NCBI GenBank assembly: GCA_900553355.1
Contig: USDK01000007.1
Location: 1-63,753 of the forward strand
Length of the DNA stretch: 63,753 bases
Source of the DNA: an uncultured Lachnospiraceae bacterium
GTDB lineage: Bacteria; Bacillota; Clostridia; Lachnospirales; Lachnospiraceae
Direction: 5' to 3'
Shown: piece after piece, positions 53,043 through 61,748 of the stretch
Numbering within the stretch: position 1 is the stretch's first letter
How the letters are laid out: each line of letters begins with the position of its first letter
Program-made: the position numbers and the translations under genes
The notes under the pieces: generated by a model
What the model saw: only the letters and a program-made list of their open reading frames with translations
Told to the model about the DNA's origin: nothing
The model's database searches: none

Positions 53043-53128
53043 CTTTCTTTTTACGAAGGCCTGTTCCGGCATTTACAGAGCAGGGGTATGATGAAAAGAA
53101 AGTCTGAAGGAAGAGGAAGGAAACAATC

Positions 53129-54364
53129 ATGGAAAATGAAAAATTGACAAAGCTTGAAAAATACTGGATTTTGTATGATGTGGGAAATTCGGCGTTTACC
53201 CTTCTGGTATCTACCATCATTCCAATATATTTTAATGCACTTGCAGGAAACGCAGGGATTTCTGAGGTAGACTACCTGGCATACTGGGGATATGCGGCAT
53301 CCATATCAACGATCATTGTCGCATTTCTCGGACCGACAATGGGAACGGTGGCTGATACCAGAAATTATAAAAAGCCATTGTTTGTGTTTTTTATGATGAT
53401 CGGTGTGATTGGCTGCGCAGCACTGTCTGTTCCTGCTTCATGGATCGTATTTCTGGTAGTTTTTGTTATTGCCAAGGTGGGGTACAATGCCAGTCTGATC
53501 TTCTATGACTCCATGCTGGTGGATGTGACAACGCCGGAGCGGATGGACAAAGTTTCTTCTCACGGGTATGCCTGGGGATATATCGGAAGCTGTATTCCAT
53601 TTATGATTTCTCTGGTATTTGTATTGATGTATGAGAGCATCGGGATTACAATGAATACAGCGATGATGCTGGCGTTTTTCATCAACGCAGCCTGGTGGGT
53701 CCTGATGACGGTGCCGCTTTTGAAAAATTACCGACAGAAAAATTTTGCGGCGGCCCCGGAACATCCGATACGCGACAGCTTTTTGAGACTGGGGCATACA
53801 CTGCGTGATATCAAAAAGGAGAAGAAGATCTTCTTATATCTGCTTTCTTTCTTCTTCTTTATTGATGGCGTGTATACCATTATTGAGATGGCGACAGCCT
53901 ATGGAAGCGCACTCGGACTTGACACGACAGGTCTGTTGCTGGCGCTTCTGGTGACCCAGATTGTGGCATTCCCATGTGCGCTGGTCTTTTCCAGATTCTC
54001 GAAGAAATATGAGACAACCAGGCTGATCAAAATCTGCATTCTGGCATATACTTGTATTGCGCTGTTTGCAGTCCAGCTGGATAAGCAGTGGGAGTTCTGG
54101 TTCCTGGCTGTGATGGTGGGAATGTTCCAGGGCGCGATCCAGGCGCTGGCCAGGTCTTATTTTGCCAAGATCATTCCGGCGGAGAAGTCCGGTGAATATT
54201 TTGGGATCTATGATATCTGCGGAAAAGGGGCATCTTTTATGGGGACTACGCTGGTGGGAGCAGTGGCGCAGATTACCAATGTGGCAAATGCCGGAGTTGC
54301 GATCATCGCAGTGATGTTTGTGATTGGTTTTGTACTATTTCGCAAGGCAGCAGCAGTAAAGTAA
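53129..54364 (+). CDS. UMF1-family MFS transporter
   Basis: The 411-residue membrane protein has about twelve helices and the UMF1 (Atg22-like) signature WILYDVGNSAFTLLVSTIIP near residues 13-32. Further marks are YNASLIFYDSMLVDVTTPE and GYAWGYIGS. The ribosome binding site GAAGGAAAC precedes ATG 53129. Substrate unknown; some relatives move amino acids. It is 26 bases before the phospholipase-like gene, so they may be cotranscribed. Confidence 0.9.
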   Translation: MENEKLTKLEKYWILYDVGNSAFTLLVSTIIPIYFNALAGNAGISEVDYLAYWGYAASISTIIVAFLGPTMGTVADTRNYKKPLFVFFMMIGVIGCAALSVPASWIVFLVVFVIAKVGYNASLIFYDSMLVDVTTPERMDKVSSHGYAWGYIGSCIPFMISLVFVLMYESIGITMNTAMMLAFFINAAWWVLMTVPLLKNYRQKNFAAAPEHPIRDSFLRLGHTLRDIKKEKKIFLYLLSFFFFIDGVYTIIEMATAYGSALGLDTTGLLLALLVTQIVAFPCALVFSRFSKKYETTRLIKICILAYTCIALFAVQLDKQWEFWFLAVMVGMFQGAIQALARSYFAKIIPAEKSGEYFGIYDICGKGASFMGTTLVGAVAQITNVANAGVAIIAVMFVIGFVLFRKAAAVK

Positions 54365-54389
54365 GCATTTTCGAAAGGGGATTATAAAT

Positions 54390-55181
54390 ATGCCTGCATT
54401 TTATGCACATGACAGATTTGGGAAAAAAGTAGCGGAGCGTCTTCCGAAGGGACTGAAAGCGACGGTTAAGGGCCATTACAGGCAGTATCGGATCGGACTT
54501 CAGGGGCCGGATCTGTTTTTCTTTTATCAGCCGTACCGACCGAACCGGGTGACAAAGTATGGCAATCATCTGCATGAGATTTCTGCCATGCCATTTTTTG
54601 AGCATGCAGTGAAAGTCGTGCGCAAAAAGGGGGAGAAAAGTCGGGAATATGCATATTTGATGGGATTTGTCTGCCATTTTATCCTGGACAGTGAGTGCCA
54701 TCCTTATGTAGAGTCTTATATTAAAAAAAGTGGTGTCCAGCACCTGGAAATTGAAGAAGAGTTTGAAAAAAAACTGATGCGCATGGATGGAAAGGATCCA
54801 TTTTCTTATCCGACGGCGCGTCTGGTGCCGGTAGATATCGCAACAGCAGACGCTATCTGGCCGTTTTATGAGAATATCAGCCGGAAGACCGTGATGCAGT
54901 CGCTGAAAGATCTGCGCCTGATCAAGCGCCTGTTTACGGCGCCTGGAAGGATCAAACACGGAGCAGTCAATACTGCACTTAAAATGACGGGGCATTATGC
55001 CAGCATGAAGGGCCTGATGAATCAGAGAAAGGATAATCCGAAATGCCGGGAGAGCAACGAAGAACTGATGAAGCATTTTGATGCGGCGGTGGATCTGGCA
55101 GTACGGATGATCATCAGTCTGGATGAGAGCATCTGGACCAGAAAGGAGCTGGATGAGCGGTTTGACAGGACATTTTCGTAA
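54390..55181 (+). CDS. Zinc-dependent phospholipase-C-family protein
   Basis: The 263-residue protein reads MPAFYAHDRFGKKVAERLP, GLQGPDLFFFYQPY, then NHLHEISAMPFFEHAV and GFVCHFILDSECHPYVES, giving the pattern of His and Asp ligands of the PLC/S1-P1 nuclease fold. No signal peptide is present, so it probably acts inside the cell. The activity on lipids is not established for these clostridial members. Its end overlaps the following nuclease gene. Confidence 0.85.
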   Translation: MPAFYAHDRFGKKVAERLPKGLKATVKGHYRQYRIGLQGPDLFFFYQPYRPNRVTKYGNHLHEISAMPFFEHAVKVVRKKGEKSREYAYLMGFVCHFILDSECHPYVESYIKKSGVQHLEIEEEFEKKLMRMDGKDPFSYPTARLVPVDIATADAIWPFYENISRKTVMQSLKDLRLIKRLFTAPGRIKHGAVNTALKMTGHYASMKGLMNQRKDNPKCRESNEELMKHFDAAVDLAVRMIISLDESIWTRKELDERFDRTFS

Positions 55182-56082
55182 ATATGCAGCTGCATTCTTG
55201 TGTGTATGTCTTCTGAGTGTCAGCACCGGCTGCGGAGCAGAACAGAGCTTCTGGCAGGAAACGCCGGAAGCTTCAGTGTCTGTGGCAGAGGTGGAACTGG
55301 AAGAGATTCCACAGTACCAGGGAAAACCATACATAGAGGTGGAAGAAAACCAGCCGGATTTTACCAGGGATGAGCTGACAGAGGAATCTTATGAGCACTA
55401 TGGAGAGTTAGACGAGCTGGGACGCTGCACAGAGGTCGAGGCCTGCATTGGCCAGGATCTGATGCCCACAGAAGAGCGTGGAGATATCAGCCAGGTGAAA
55501 CCTTCTGGATGGCAGTCGGTGCAGTATGATAATGTAGAAGGAGGGTCTTTATATAACCGGTGTCATCTGATCGGTTACCAGCTGACGGCCGAGAACGCCA
55601 ATGAGAAGAATCTGATCACGGGAACCCGTTATATGAATACGGAAGGGATGCTGCCCTTTGAAAATGAAGTGGCCGGCTATGTGGAAGAGACGGACAACCA
55701 TGTGATGTACCGGGTGGTCCCTGTGTTTGAAGGGGATAATCTTGTAGCCTCCGGTGTCTGGATGGAGGCAGAATCGGTGGAAGACGGCGGAGAAGGCGTG
55801 TCTTTTAATGTATATGTCTACAATGTGCAGCCCGGGATCGAGATTGATTATGCCCAAGGGGACAGCAAGGAGGCGCAGGAAGAGCAAAGTGAGCCGGTAT
55901 CTGACAGTTCAAAGTCCGGCGAGGATCAGACCTATATTTTGAATACCAATACGCATAAATTCCACAGACCGGACTGCAGCAGCGTAAAAGATATGAATCC
56001 GCAGAACCGGCAGGAATTCGAGGGAAGCAGAGAAGAGATTGTTCAGAAAGGATATGAACCTTGCGGAAATTGTCAGCCATAA
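55153..56082 (+). CDS. Lipoprotein DNA/RNA non-specific endonuclease with C-terminal Cys motif
   Basis: ATG 55153 follows GAAAGGAGCTG and overlaps the upstream gene. The 309-residue product has a lipoprotein signal ending SVSTGCGAE, then an Endonuclease_NS_2 domain with SLYNRCHLIGYQLTAENANE (variant of the DRGH metal-His motif) and NLITGTRYMNTEGM. The C-terminal 40 residues, FHRPDCSSVKDMNPQN to YEPCGNCQP, match the short metal-binding tail found on many secreted Firmicutes nucleases. It likely degrades extracellular DNA for nutrients or competence. Confidence 0.87.
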   Translation: MSGLTGHFRKYAAAFLCVCLLSVSTGCGAEQSFWQETPEASVSVAEVELEEIPQYQGKPYIEVEENQPDFTRDELTEESYEHYGELDELGRCTEVEACIGQDLMPTEERGDISQVKPSGWQSVQYDNVEGGSLYNRCHLIGYQLTAENANEKNLITGTRYMNTEGMLPFENEVAGYVEETDNHVMYRVVPVFEGDNLVASGVWMEAESVEDGGEGVSFNVYVYNVQPGIEIDYAQGDSKEAQEEQSEPVSDSSKSGEDQTYILNTNTHKFHRPDCSSVKDMNPQNRQEFEGSREEIVQKGYEPCGNCQP

Positions 56083-56093
56083 TAAAAAAATGT

Positions 56094-56398
56094 TTGACAA
56101 TCGCACTGGCACGATGCTATACTACAAAAGTAAACCGAAGACGGGGAAGTTAGGCGGTCAAACGGTCGAAAGCGAATCCGGGATGGTGAAAGCCGGAGAG
56201 ACGTCAGTGACAGCAAGTGGGCCCCGGAGGGCGAGGTGAAGGACGGTTAGTCTGGTAGCCAAGACGCATGCGGCCAGCGTTATCCGGCCAGGAGTGTGAT
56301 GGCATTCTGTAATGAGAGGGCACAAGATTTTGTGTCAAACAAGGTGGTACCGCAGGTAATATACCTGTCCTTGAAGTAATTCAAGGACAGGTTTTTTT
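56094..56398 (+). promoter_or_regulatory. T-box riboswitch with promoter and terminator
   Basis: A promoter TTGACA (56094-56099) and TATACT (56118-56123), spacing 18, starts the leader. Stem I features follow, including CCGGGATGGTGAAAGCCGG near 56178-56196. The T-box AAGGTGGTACCGC lies at 56341-56353, and a terminator CCTGTCCTTGAA/TTCAAGGACAGG (56364-56391) with TTTTTTT ends it. Uncharged tRNA should favour the antiterminator and turn on the three downstream genes. I could not identify the specifier codon with confidence. Confidence 0.85.
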
Positions 56399-56421
56399 AT
56401 TTGTTTATGGGAGGAAAGAAG

Positions 56422-56763
56422 ATGGACGATAGTTTTACACTCTATGATCTGAAGGTGGAGGTGATCGGTTCGGATAAGCCGATGGTATGCAGTCACAGGG
56501 AAGGGGATTACTTTCTGGTGATCGGGGAAAATCTGGTGTTTCCACAGACCCACTCCTTTTCCATGTATTCACTGGCAGCGCTTCTGCCGCTGCTTCCGGC
56601 AAAGCAAAGACCGCTGGAGGGGAATGACTGGATGCTTTCAGACAGTGTGATCGCCTGTCCGGATCCCAACTGCGGAGCAAAGTTTAAGATCACAAGGATC
56701 GGGAAAAGGACCTTTCGTCATGGAGAGTGTACCGTGGAGAAAATCGCAGAAACACAAGAATAA
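56422..56763 (+). CDS. TIGR04076-family small protein
   Basis: ATG 56422 follows GGGAGGAAAG. The 113-residue protein reads LYDLKVEVIGSDKPMVCSH, GDYFLVIGENLVFP and ends with a Cys-containing segment ACPDPNCGAKFKITRIGKR. This matches the TIGR04076 family of unknown function. The conserved cysteines may bind a metal. It is the first gene after the T-box leader and lies 22 bases before the aldo/keto reductase. Confidence 0.78.
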   Translation: MDDSFTLYDLKVEVIGSDKPMVCSHREGDYFLVIGENLVFPQTHSFSMYSLAALLPLLPAKQRPLEGNDWMLSDSVIACPDPNCGAKFKITRIGKRTFRHGECTVEKIAETQE

Positions 56764-56785
56764 CATAGAAAAGGAGACGAAAATC

Positions 56786-57835
56786 ATGGAACAGAAATTA
56801 ACGTTAGGCGAAGGATATCAGATTAACCGGGTGATCAACGGCTGCTGGCAGCTCTCGGAAGGGCACAGCCTGAAAAATGACCTGGATTTTTCGGATGTAA
56901 TGCGTGCCTTTCATATGCTGGCAGAACGAGGATTTACCACCTTTGACTGTGGGGATATTTATACAGGAGTGGAAGAATTTCTTGGAAAATTTGTTCTGGA
57001 ATTAAAGCATGGAAGCGGAATATCTCCGGATCAGATCCAGATCCATACCAAATATGTGCCGGATCTTGATCTTTTAAGTCAGGTGGATTTTGCCTATACC
57101 GAAAAGATCATCGACCGGAGCTTGAAGCGCCTGAACAGGGAAATCCTGGACATGGTGCAGTTCCACTGGTGGGATTATGACGTGCCGGGCTGTATCGAGA
57201 CGGCCGGATATCTCTGCCGTCTGAAGGAAAAAGGAAAAATCCGGAAGATCAGCGTGACGAATTTTGATACAAAACATCTGAAGGAGCTGGTAGATGCCGG
57301 GATTCCGGTGACAACTACTCAGACGCAGTATTCTGTCTTTGACAGAAGGCCTGAGAAGGGATACTTAGACTATTGTAAGAGCCAGGGTATTCCGATGCTC
57401 TGCTATGGCACACTTTCCGGAGGATTCCTGGCGGAACGCTGGATCGGAAAGACTATGGGTGAGCCAGAGACCAGATCTCAGGTGAAATATCTGCAGGTGA
57501 TCGAGGATTCTCTTGGATGGGACGGCTATCAGAAGCTGCTGGTGCTTCTGAAAGAGATCGCCGAAAAATACCAGGTTGGAATCTCCCAGGTGGCGTCCAA
57601 ATATATCTTAAGTCAGGAAGGCGTGGGAGCAGCCATCATCGGCGTACGCAACAGTCGTCATGTGGAGGACAATCTGAAGATTTTCTCCTTCGATCTGGAG
57701 GAGGAAGAGATCCAGAGAATCCGGGATTTCCTCAGTGCATATCCGACGGTGGACGGCGAACCTTTCCAGCAGGAGAGAACCATCGGCTCGAAATACCGCA
57801 ATATTATGTGGATGAACCTGAATGAAGAAGAGTAA
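56786..57835 (+). CDS. Aldo/keto reductase
   Basis: ATG 56786 follows GAAAAGGAGACG. The 349-residue protein has the aldo/keto reductase barrel with FTTFDCGDIYTGVEEFLG, a catalytic-lysine region KYVPDL, VQFHWWDYDVPG and the NADPH-binding IIGVRNSRHVEDNL near the C-terminus. An extended C-terminus ends MNLNEEE. Substrate unknown. It is cotranscribed with TIGR04076 and the NhaC-type transporter under the T-box. Confidence 0.9.
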   Translation: MEQKLTLGEGYQINRVINGCWQLSEGHSLKNDLDFSDVMRAFHMLAERGFTTFDCGDIYTGVEEFLGKFVLELKHGSGISPDQIQIHTKYVPDLDLLSQVDFAYTEKIIDRSLKRLNREILDMVQFHWWDYDVPGCIETAGYLCRLKEKGKIRKISVTNFDTKHLKELVDAGIPVTTTQTQYSVFDRRPEKGYLDYCKSQGIPMLCYGTLSGGFLAERWIGKTMGEPETRSQVKYLQVIEDSLGWDGYQKLLVLLKEIAEKYQVGISQVASKYILSQEGVGAAIIGVRNSRHVEDNLKIFSFDLEEEEIQRIRDFLSAYPTVDGEPFQQERTIGSKYRNIMWMNLNEEE

Positions 57836-57881
57836 TCAGTTGATATGATAGAAATGAAGAAAAGAAAAGGAGGAAAAGCGT

Positions 57882-59330
57882 ATGAGTGAGCAGCACAGAA
57901 CAAATCCGAAGCCAAAACTGGAGTTTCGCGGCGGCTGGGGAATGTCGTTTCTGCCGGCAGTTGTCTTTCTGTTTTTCTGCGTGTTGTATTTTGTCGTATT
58001 CAAAGCTTTTGAGATGTATGCGCTGGCTATGGGAGCATTTGTCGGTCTTCTGATCGGCGCACTCTTCGTCAGGAAAGGACAGTATGACAGGTTCTGGGAT
58101 GCCGTGCATGAGGGCGCCAATGAAGCAGTCCCCATCGGGATCCTGCTTCTGATCATCGGGATGTTTGCAGAAATGATCAAGACGGCAAATCTGTCATCCG
58201 GATTTGTGTGGCTGGCAGATTCCTTCCATGTCAGGGAAGGGCTGTTCACAGCATTTACCTTTTTTTCGGTCTGTGTGATCTCTACGGCTACCGGATCCTC
58301 TCTGGGGACGATGTTTACCTGTTTTCCAATCTTTTATCCGGCAGGGATCCTGCTGGGGAGCAATGCCCCTGTGCTGGCAGGCGCCATTGTAGGAGGGGCT
58401 ATCTTTGGAGACAACCTGGCGCCTATTTCAGACACTACCATTATTTCAGCCGGTACACAGGAGTATACCAGACGGCCGGGAACTGCGGATGTAGGCGGCT
58501 GCGTAGCCACCAGACTTAAGTACTCTCTTGTGGCAGGAAGTATCTCCTTCGTCCTGTTCTGGATCTTTGGCGGCGGCGGAACCGGAGGAGCAGGAGGAGA
58601 AGAGATCCTGGCGGAGAATATGGATCCGTCCACGCTGATCATGCTGATCCCGGTTATCGTTATGCTGGCAGTGGCAGTGAAGACCCGGAATATTTATAAG
58701 GCGATCACCATTGGCATTTTGTTGGGAAGCGTCCTGGGACTGGCCGCAGGAATCCTGAAGTTCTCAGATATCATTTCGATTGTAGACGGAGCGCCTTCCG
58801 GATTTCTGACTTCCGGCATCAGCGGAATGATGGCAACGGTTGTCCTGGTCCTGTCGGTATACGGGATCATGGGTGTACTGACGGCAGCAGGAGTGATGGA
58901 CCGGATTGCGGACGGCATCCTTAAGAGCCGGCTTGGAAAAACCGCCCGTGGGGCAGAGATTGCAATGATGCTCGGAATCTCTCTGACAACTTTGATCTTC
59001 GGCGGTGTGACCAGTGCCTCCATGGCAACTTTTGGAAAGATCCAGAATGAAATCGGAAAGCGTGTCGGCCTTCATCCGTATCGAAGAGCAAATCTTCTGG
59101 ATGGATTTGCCAATTCTATTGTACTGGCGATGCCCTTCTTAAGTGTATTTGTATTCATTGGAACTTCTCTGACGGAAGGGTATGACATGATCGCACCTTT
59201 AAGTGTGACCCAGGTGGGCGGCAGTATGTTTTACAGTATGATGCTGTTTCTGGTGCTTCTGTTTTCGGTAATTACCGGCTGGGGCAGACAATATGAAGGA
59301 GAGAATGGAGAACCGGTAAACCGGAAATAA
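57882..59330 (+). CDS. NhaC-family sodium-coupled transporter
   Basis: The 482-residue membrane protein has about eleven helices and the NhaC signature GAIFGDNLAPISDTTIISAG near 170-189. A second GGVTSASMATFGKIQ region is in the C-terminal half. NhaC-type proteins exchange Na+ for H+, but several relatives behind T-boxes are predicted amino-acid transporters. The T-box leader makes an amino-acid or aminoacyl-metabolite substrate more likely than plain Na+/H+ exchange. The start follows AAAGGAGG. Confidence 0.88.
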   Translation: MSEQHRTNPKPKLEFRGGWGMSFLPAVVFLFFCVLYFVVFKAFEMYALAMGAFVGLLIGALFVRKGQYDRFWDAVHEGANEAVPIGILLLIIGMFAEMIKTANLSSGFVWLADSFHVREGLFTAFTFFSVCVISTATGSSLGTMFTCFPIFYPAGILLGSNAPVLAGAIVGGAIFGDNLAPISDTTIISAGTQEYTRRPGTADVGGCVATRLKYSLVAGSISFVLFWIFGGGGTGGAGGEEILAENMDPSTLIMLIPVIVMLAVAVKTRNIYKAITIGILLGSVLGLAAGILKFSDIISIVDGAPSGFLTSGISGMMATVVLVLSVYGIMGVLTAAGVMDRIADGILKSRLGKTARGAEIAMMLGISLTTLIFGGVTSASMATFGKIQNEIGKRVGLHPYRRANLLDGFANSIVLAMPFLSVFVFIGTSLTEGYDMIAPLSVTQVGGSMFYSMMLFLVLLFSVITGWGRQYEGENGEPVNRK

Positions 59331-59407
59331 TTCTTTCGAAAAGACATATTGGCTGGAAGCTTCTCCCGTGATATGATAAAGATAATGTTTTGACGGAGGA
59401 GAAGCCT

Positions 59408-60463
59408 ATGTACTATTCTACAACATATCTGTCACCGGCAGGGAAGATGACCCTTGCCAGTGACGGAGAGGCTCTCGCAGGATTGTGGTTTGCCGGTCAG
59501 AAATATTTTGGCGGTTCTCTTTCCGACAATATGACGGAAAGGAACTGCCTTCCTGTATTTTCAGAGGTAAAATCCTGGCTGGACCGGTATTTTTCAGGAG
59601 AAAGGCCAAAGCCTGAAGAGCTGTCCCTTGCCCCTTGCGGCACAGAATTTCAAAAGATGATCTGGAAATTATTGTGTGAAATTCCATATGGAGAGATAAC
59701 CACATATGGGGCGCTGGCGCAGAAGGCGGCAGAAATGCTGGGAAGAGACAGCATGTCTGCCCAGGCCGTGGGGAGTGCGGTGGGACATAATCCAATCTCA
59801 GTGATCATTCCCTGTCACAGAGTTCTTGGAAAAGACGGCAGTCTGACCGGTTATGCCGGTGGAACTGAGGTAAAGGCCAGACTTCTGAAACTGGAAGGAG
59901 CAGATCTTCCAAAGCTTTGGGAACACAGGTGCCGGTGGGCCAATCCCGGGAATGAGCGCTACCTGAAATATCATGATGAGGAGTGGGGCGTACCTGTCTA
60001 TGAGGATCAGAAGCTGTTTGAAATGCTGATCCTGGAGTCTTTCCAGGCAGGCCTTTCCTGGGAGTGTGTGCTGAACAAACGGGACGCCTTCCGAAAGGCT
60101 TTTGATGGGTTTGATATAAAGAAGGTCAGTAAGTATGGAGAAGAGAAGGTAAATACGCTTCTAGAAAATAAGGAGATTATCCGGAATCGGCGTAAGATCC
60201 AAGCGGCAGTAGCAAATGCCGGGATTTTTCAGAAGATACAGGAAGAATACGGAAGCTTTTCGGCGTATCTGTGGGGCTGGACGGACGGAACCGTGGTCTA
60301 TGAGAAGGATCAGACGCGGTCAGATCTTTCGGATGCAGTTTCGGCAGATCTGAAGAAAAGAGGCATGCATTTTGTGGGGACGACCATTATCTATTCCTAT
60401 CTGCAGGCAGTAGGAGTGATCTATTCCCATGAGGCAGGCTGTTATCTGGAACATAGGGAATAG
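59408..60463 (+). CDS. Fusion of O6-methylguanine-DNA methyltransferase and 3-methyladenine glycosylase I
   Basis: ATG 59408 follows GGAGGAGAAGCC. The 351-residue protein has an Ogt domain (1-~168) with the methyl-accepting cysteine in VIIPCHRVLG, and a Tag domain (~175-351) beginning RCRWANPGNERYLKYHDEEW with FQAGLSWECVLNKRDAF and the zinc His/Cys residues near HEAGCYLEHRE. One chain would remove both O6-alkylguanine by transfer and N3-methyladenine by base excision. These are usually separate genes. Confidence 0.93.
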   Translation: MYYSTTYLSPAGKMTLASDGEALAGLWFAGQKYFGGSLSDNMTERNCLPVFSEVKSWLDRYFSGERPKPEELSLAPCGTEFQKMIWKLLCEIPYGEITTYGALAQKAAEMLGRDSMSAQAVGSAVGHNPISVIIPCHRVLGKDGSLTGYAGGTEVKARLLKLEGADLPKLWEHRCRWANPGNERYLKYHDEEWGVPVYEDQKLFEMLILESFQAGLSWECVLNKRDAFRKAFDGFDIKKVSKYGEEKVNTLLENKEIIRNRRKIQAAVANAGIFQKIQEEYGSFSAYLWGWTDGTVVYEKDQTRSDLSDAVSADLKKRGMHFVGTTIIYSYLQAVGVIYSHEAGCYLEHRE

Positions 60464-60490
60464 GGTGCAGGCAAGAGAGGAGAAGAGAAG

Positions 60491-61357
60491 ATGGAGCTTC
60501 GGGTACTGAAATATTTTCTGATGGTGGCAAGGGAAGAGAACATTACGAAGGCCGCCGGGCTTTTGCATATTACTCAGCCCACCCTGTCCAGGCAGATGAT
60601 CCAGCTGGAGGAAGAGCTGGGAGTCCAGCTGTTTCACCGGGGCAAATATCATGTGACATTGACAGGAGATGGTATGCTGCTAAAAAGACGGGCCCAGGAG
60701 ATTGTGTCACTGACAGAGAAGATTGAACAGGAATTTAATGGAAAAGATGAAGAACTGGCCGGGGAAATTGCCATTGGATGTGGAGAGACCAGGAATATGA
60801 CCTGGTTGTCCAGGAAAATGGTTCAGTTCCGGGCGGAACATCCGCTGGTCCAGTTCCAGATTTATAGTGCAAATGCAGACGATATCAAAGAGCGGATCGA
60901 AAAGGGGCTTCTGGATCTGGGGCTTTTGATGGAACCGGTGGATATCAGCCGTTATGAATTTATCCATATGCCCCAGAAGGAGCGCTGGGAAATTCTGGTA
61001 AGGGATGATTCGCCGCTGGCCAGACTGGATGCCGTGACGCCGGAGGATCTAAAGCATACGCCGCTGATCATGGCAAGCCGTGAAAATGTAAGGAGTGTTC
61101 TGGCAAACTGGTTTGGAGATCTTTATGAAGAGCTGGATGTGGCGGCTTCGTTTAATCTGTTGCTGAATGCGGCAAACATGGTTAAAAACGGTGTGGGATC
61201 TGCATTTTGTTTCCGTCTGGATGTAAAATATGACGGGCTTACTTTTGTCCCTCTGTCTCCCAGATTGGAAACCGGCGCAGTGCTGGCATGGAAGAAAAAC
61301 CAGGTGTTTTCTACGGCGGCTACTCATTTTATCGAGTTTATAAAAAATTCAATTTAG
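60491..61357 (+). CDS. LysR-family regulator
   Basis: The 288-residue protein has the LysR helix-turn-helix (FLMVAREENITKAAGLLHIT and QPTLSRQMIQLEEELGVQLF) and a C-terminal effector domain beginning near residue 90 (IAIGCGETRNMTWL). The ribosome binding site GAGAGGAGAAG is good. It likely senses a small molecule. Possible targets are the MerR-like and carboxymuconolactone-decarboxylase-like genes downstream. Confidence 0.93.
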   Translation: MELRVLKYFLMVAREENITKAAGLLHITQPTLSRQMIQLEEELGVQLFHRGKYHVTLTGDGMLLKRRAQEIVSLTEKIEQEFNGKDEELAGEIAIGCGETRNMTWLSRKMVQFRAEHPLVQFQIYSANADDIKERIEKGLLDLGLLMEPVDISRYEFIHMPQKERWEILVRDDSPLARLDAVTPEDLKHTPLIMASRENVRSVLANWFGDLYEELDVAASFNLLLNAANMVKNGVGSAFCFRLDVKYDGLTFVPLSPRLETGAVLAWKKNQVFSTAATHFIEFIKNSI

Positions 61358-61410
61358 GCATTCAGCTTCATTGAAAATAAGTATTAGACAGATAGAAAAA
61401 ATTTTTTTAC

Positions 61411-61446
61411 AATGTAGGTGTTTCAAGAGAACGCCTGCATTTTTTA
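61411..61446 (+). terminator. Terminator after LysR gene
   Basis: AATGTAGGTGTT (61411-61422) pairs with AACGCCTGCATT (61430-61441) allowing G-U pairs, followed by TTTTT. Confidence 0.75.
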
Positions 61447-61470
61447 TTTGATAAGAAGGGGATTGGTACG

Positions 61471-61731
61471 ATGATGCCGGAAAAGAATCGGAAACAGGAA
61501 GAAAAAGAGGATATGGCAAAGCAAAGCATGATCATGACCCTTCAGGAAATTGGATTTTCAGGAGAAGAAATAGAAATATATATGCAGCTGCTGGAGAAAG
61601 AAGGATCTGCGGCAGAACGGCTGCATATTTTAAATAAAAAACGCGCTGTTACACTGGATCAGATTCATTTTTATGAAAAAAGGCTGGAGTGGATGGACTA
61701 TCTCCGGCATCAGATCCGCTGTGGACGGTAA
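61471..61731 (+). CDS. HTH-less MerR C-terminal-like protein
   Basis: The 86-residue product starts after AAGAAGGGG at ATG 61471. It reads TLQEIGFSGEEIEIYMQLLE, then RLHILNKKRAVTLDQIHF and ends LEWMDYLRHQIRCGR. This is the dimerisation-helix part of a MerR regulator (the LQEIGFS segment normally follows the winged helix); no DNA-binding domain is encoded before it. It could be a remnant or a small dominant partner of a full MerR protein. It precedes the next gene by 17 bases. Confidence 0.7.
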   Translation: MMPEKNRKQEEKEDMAKQSMIMTLQEIGFSGEEIEIYMQLLEKEGSAAERLHILNKKRAVTLDQIHFYEKRLEWMDYLRHQIRCGR

Positions 61732-61748
61732 AAATAAAAGGAGGAATT

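Noticed and set aside
56120..56260. Specifier codon of the T-box.
   Set aside because: Several codons near the specifier region fit by eye; without a covariance fold I could not choose one.
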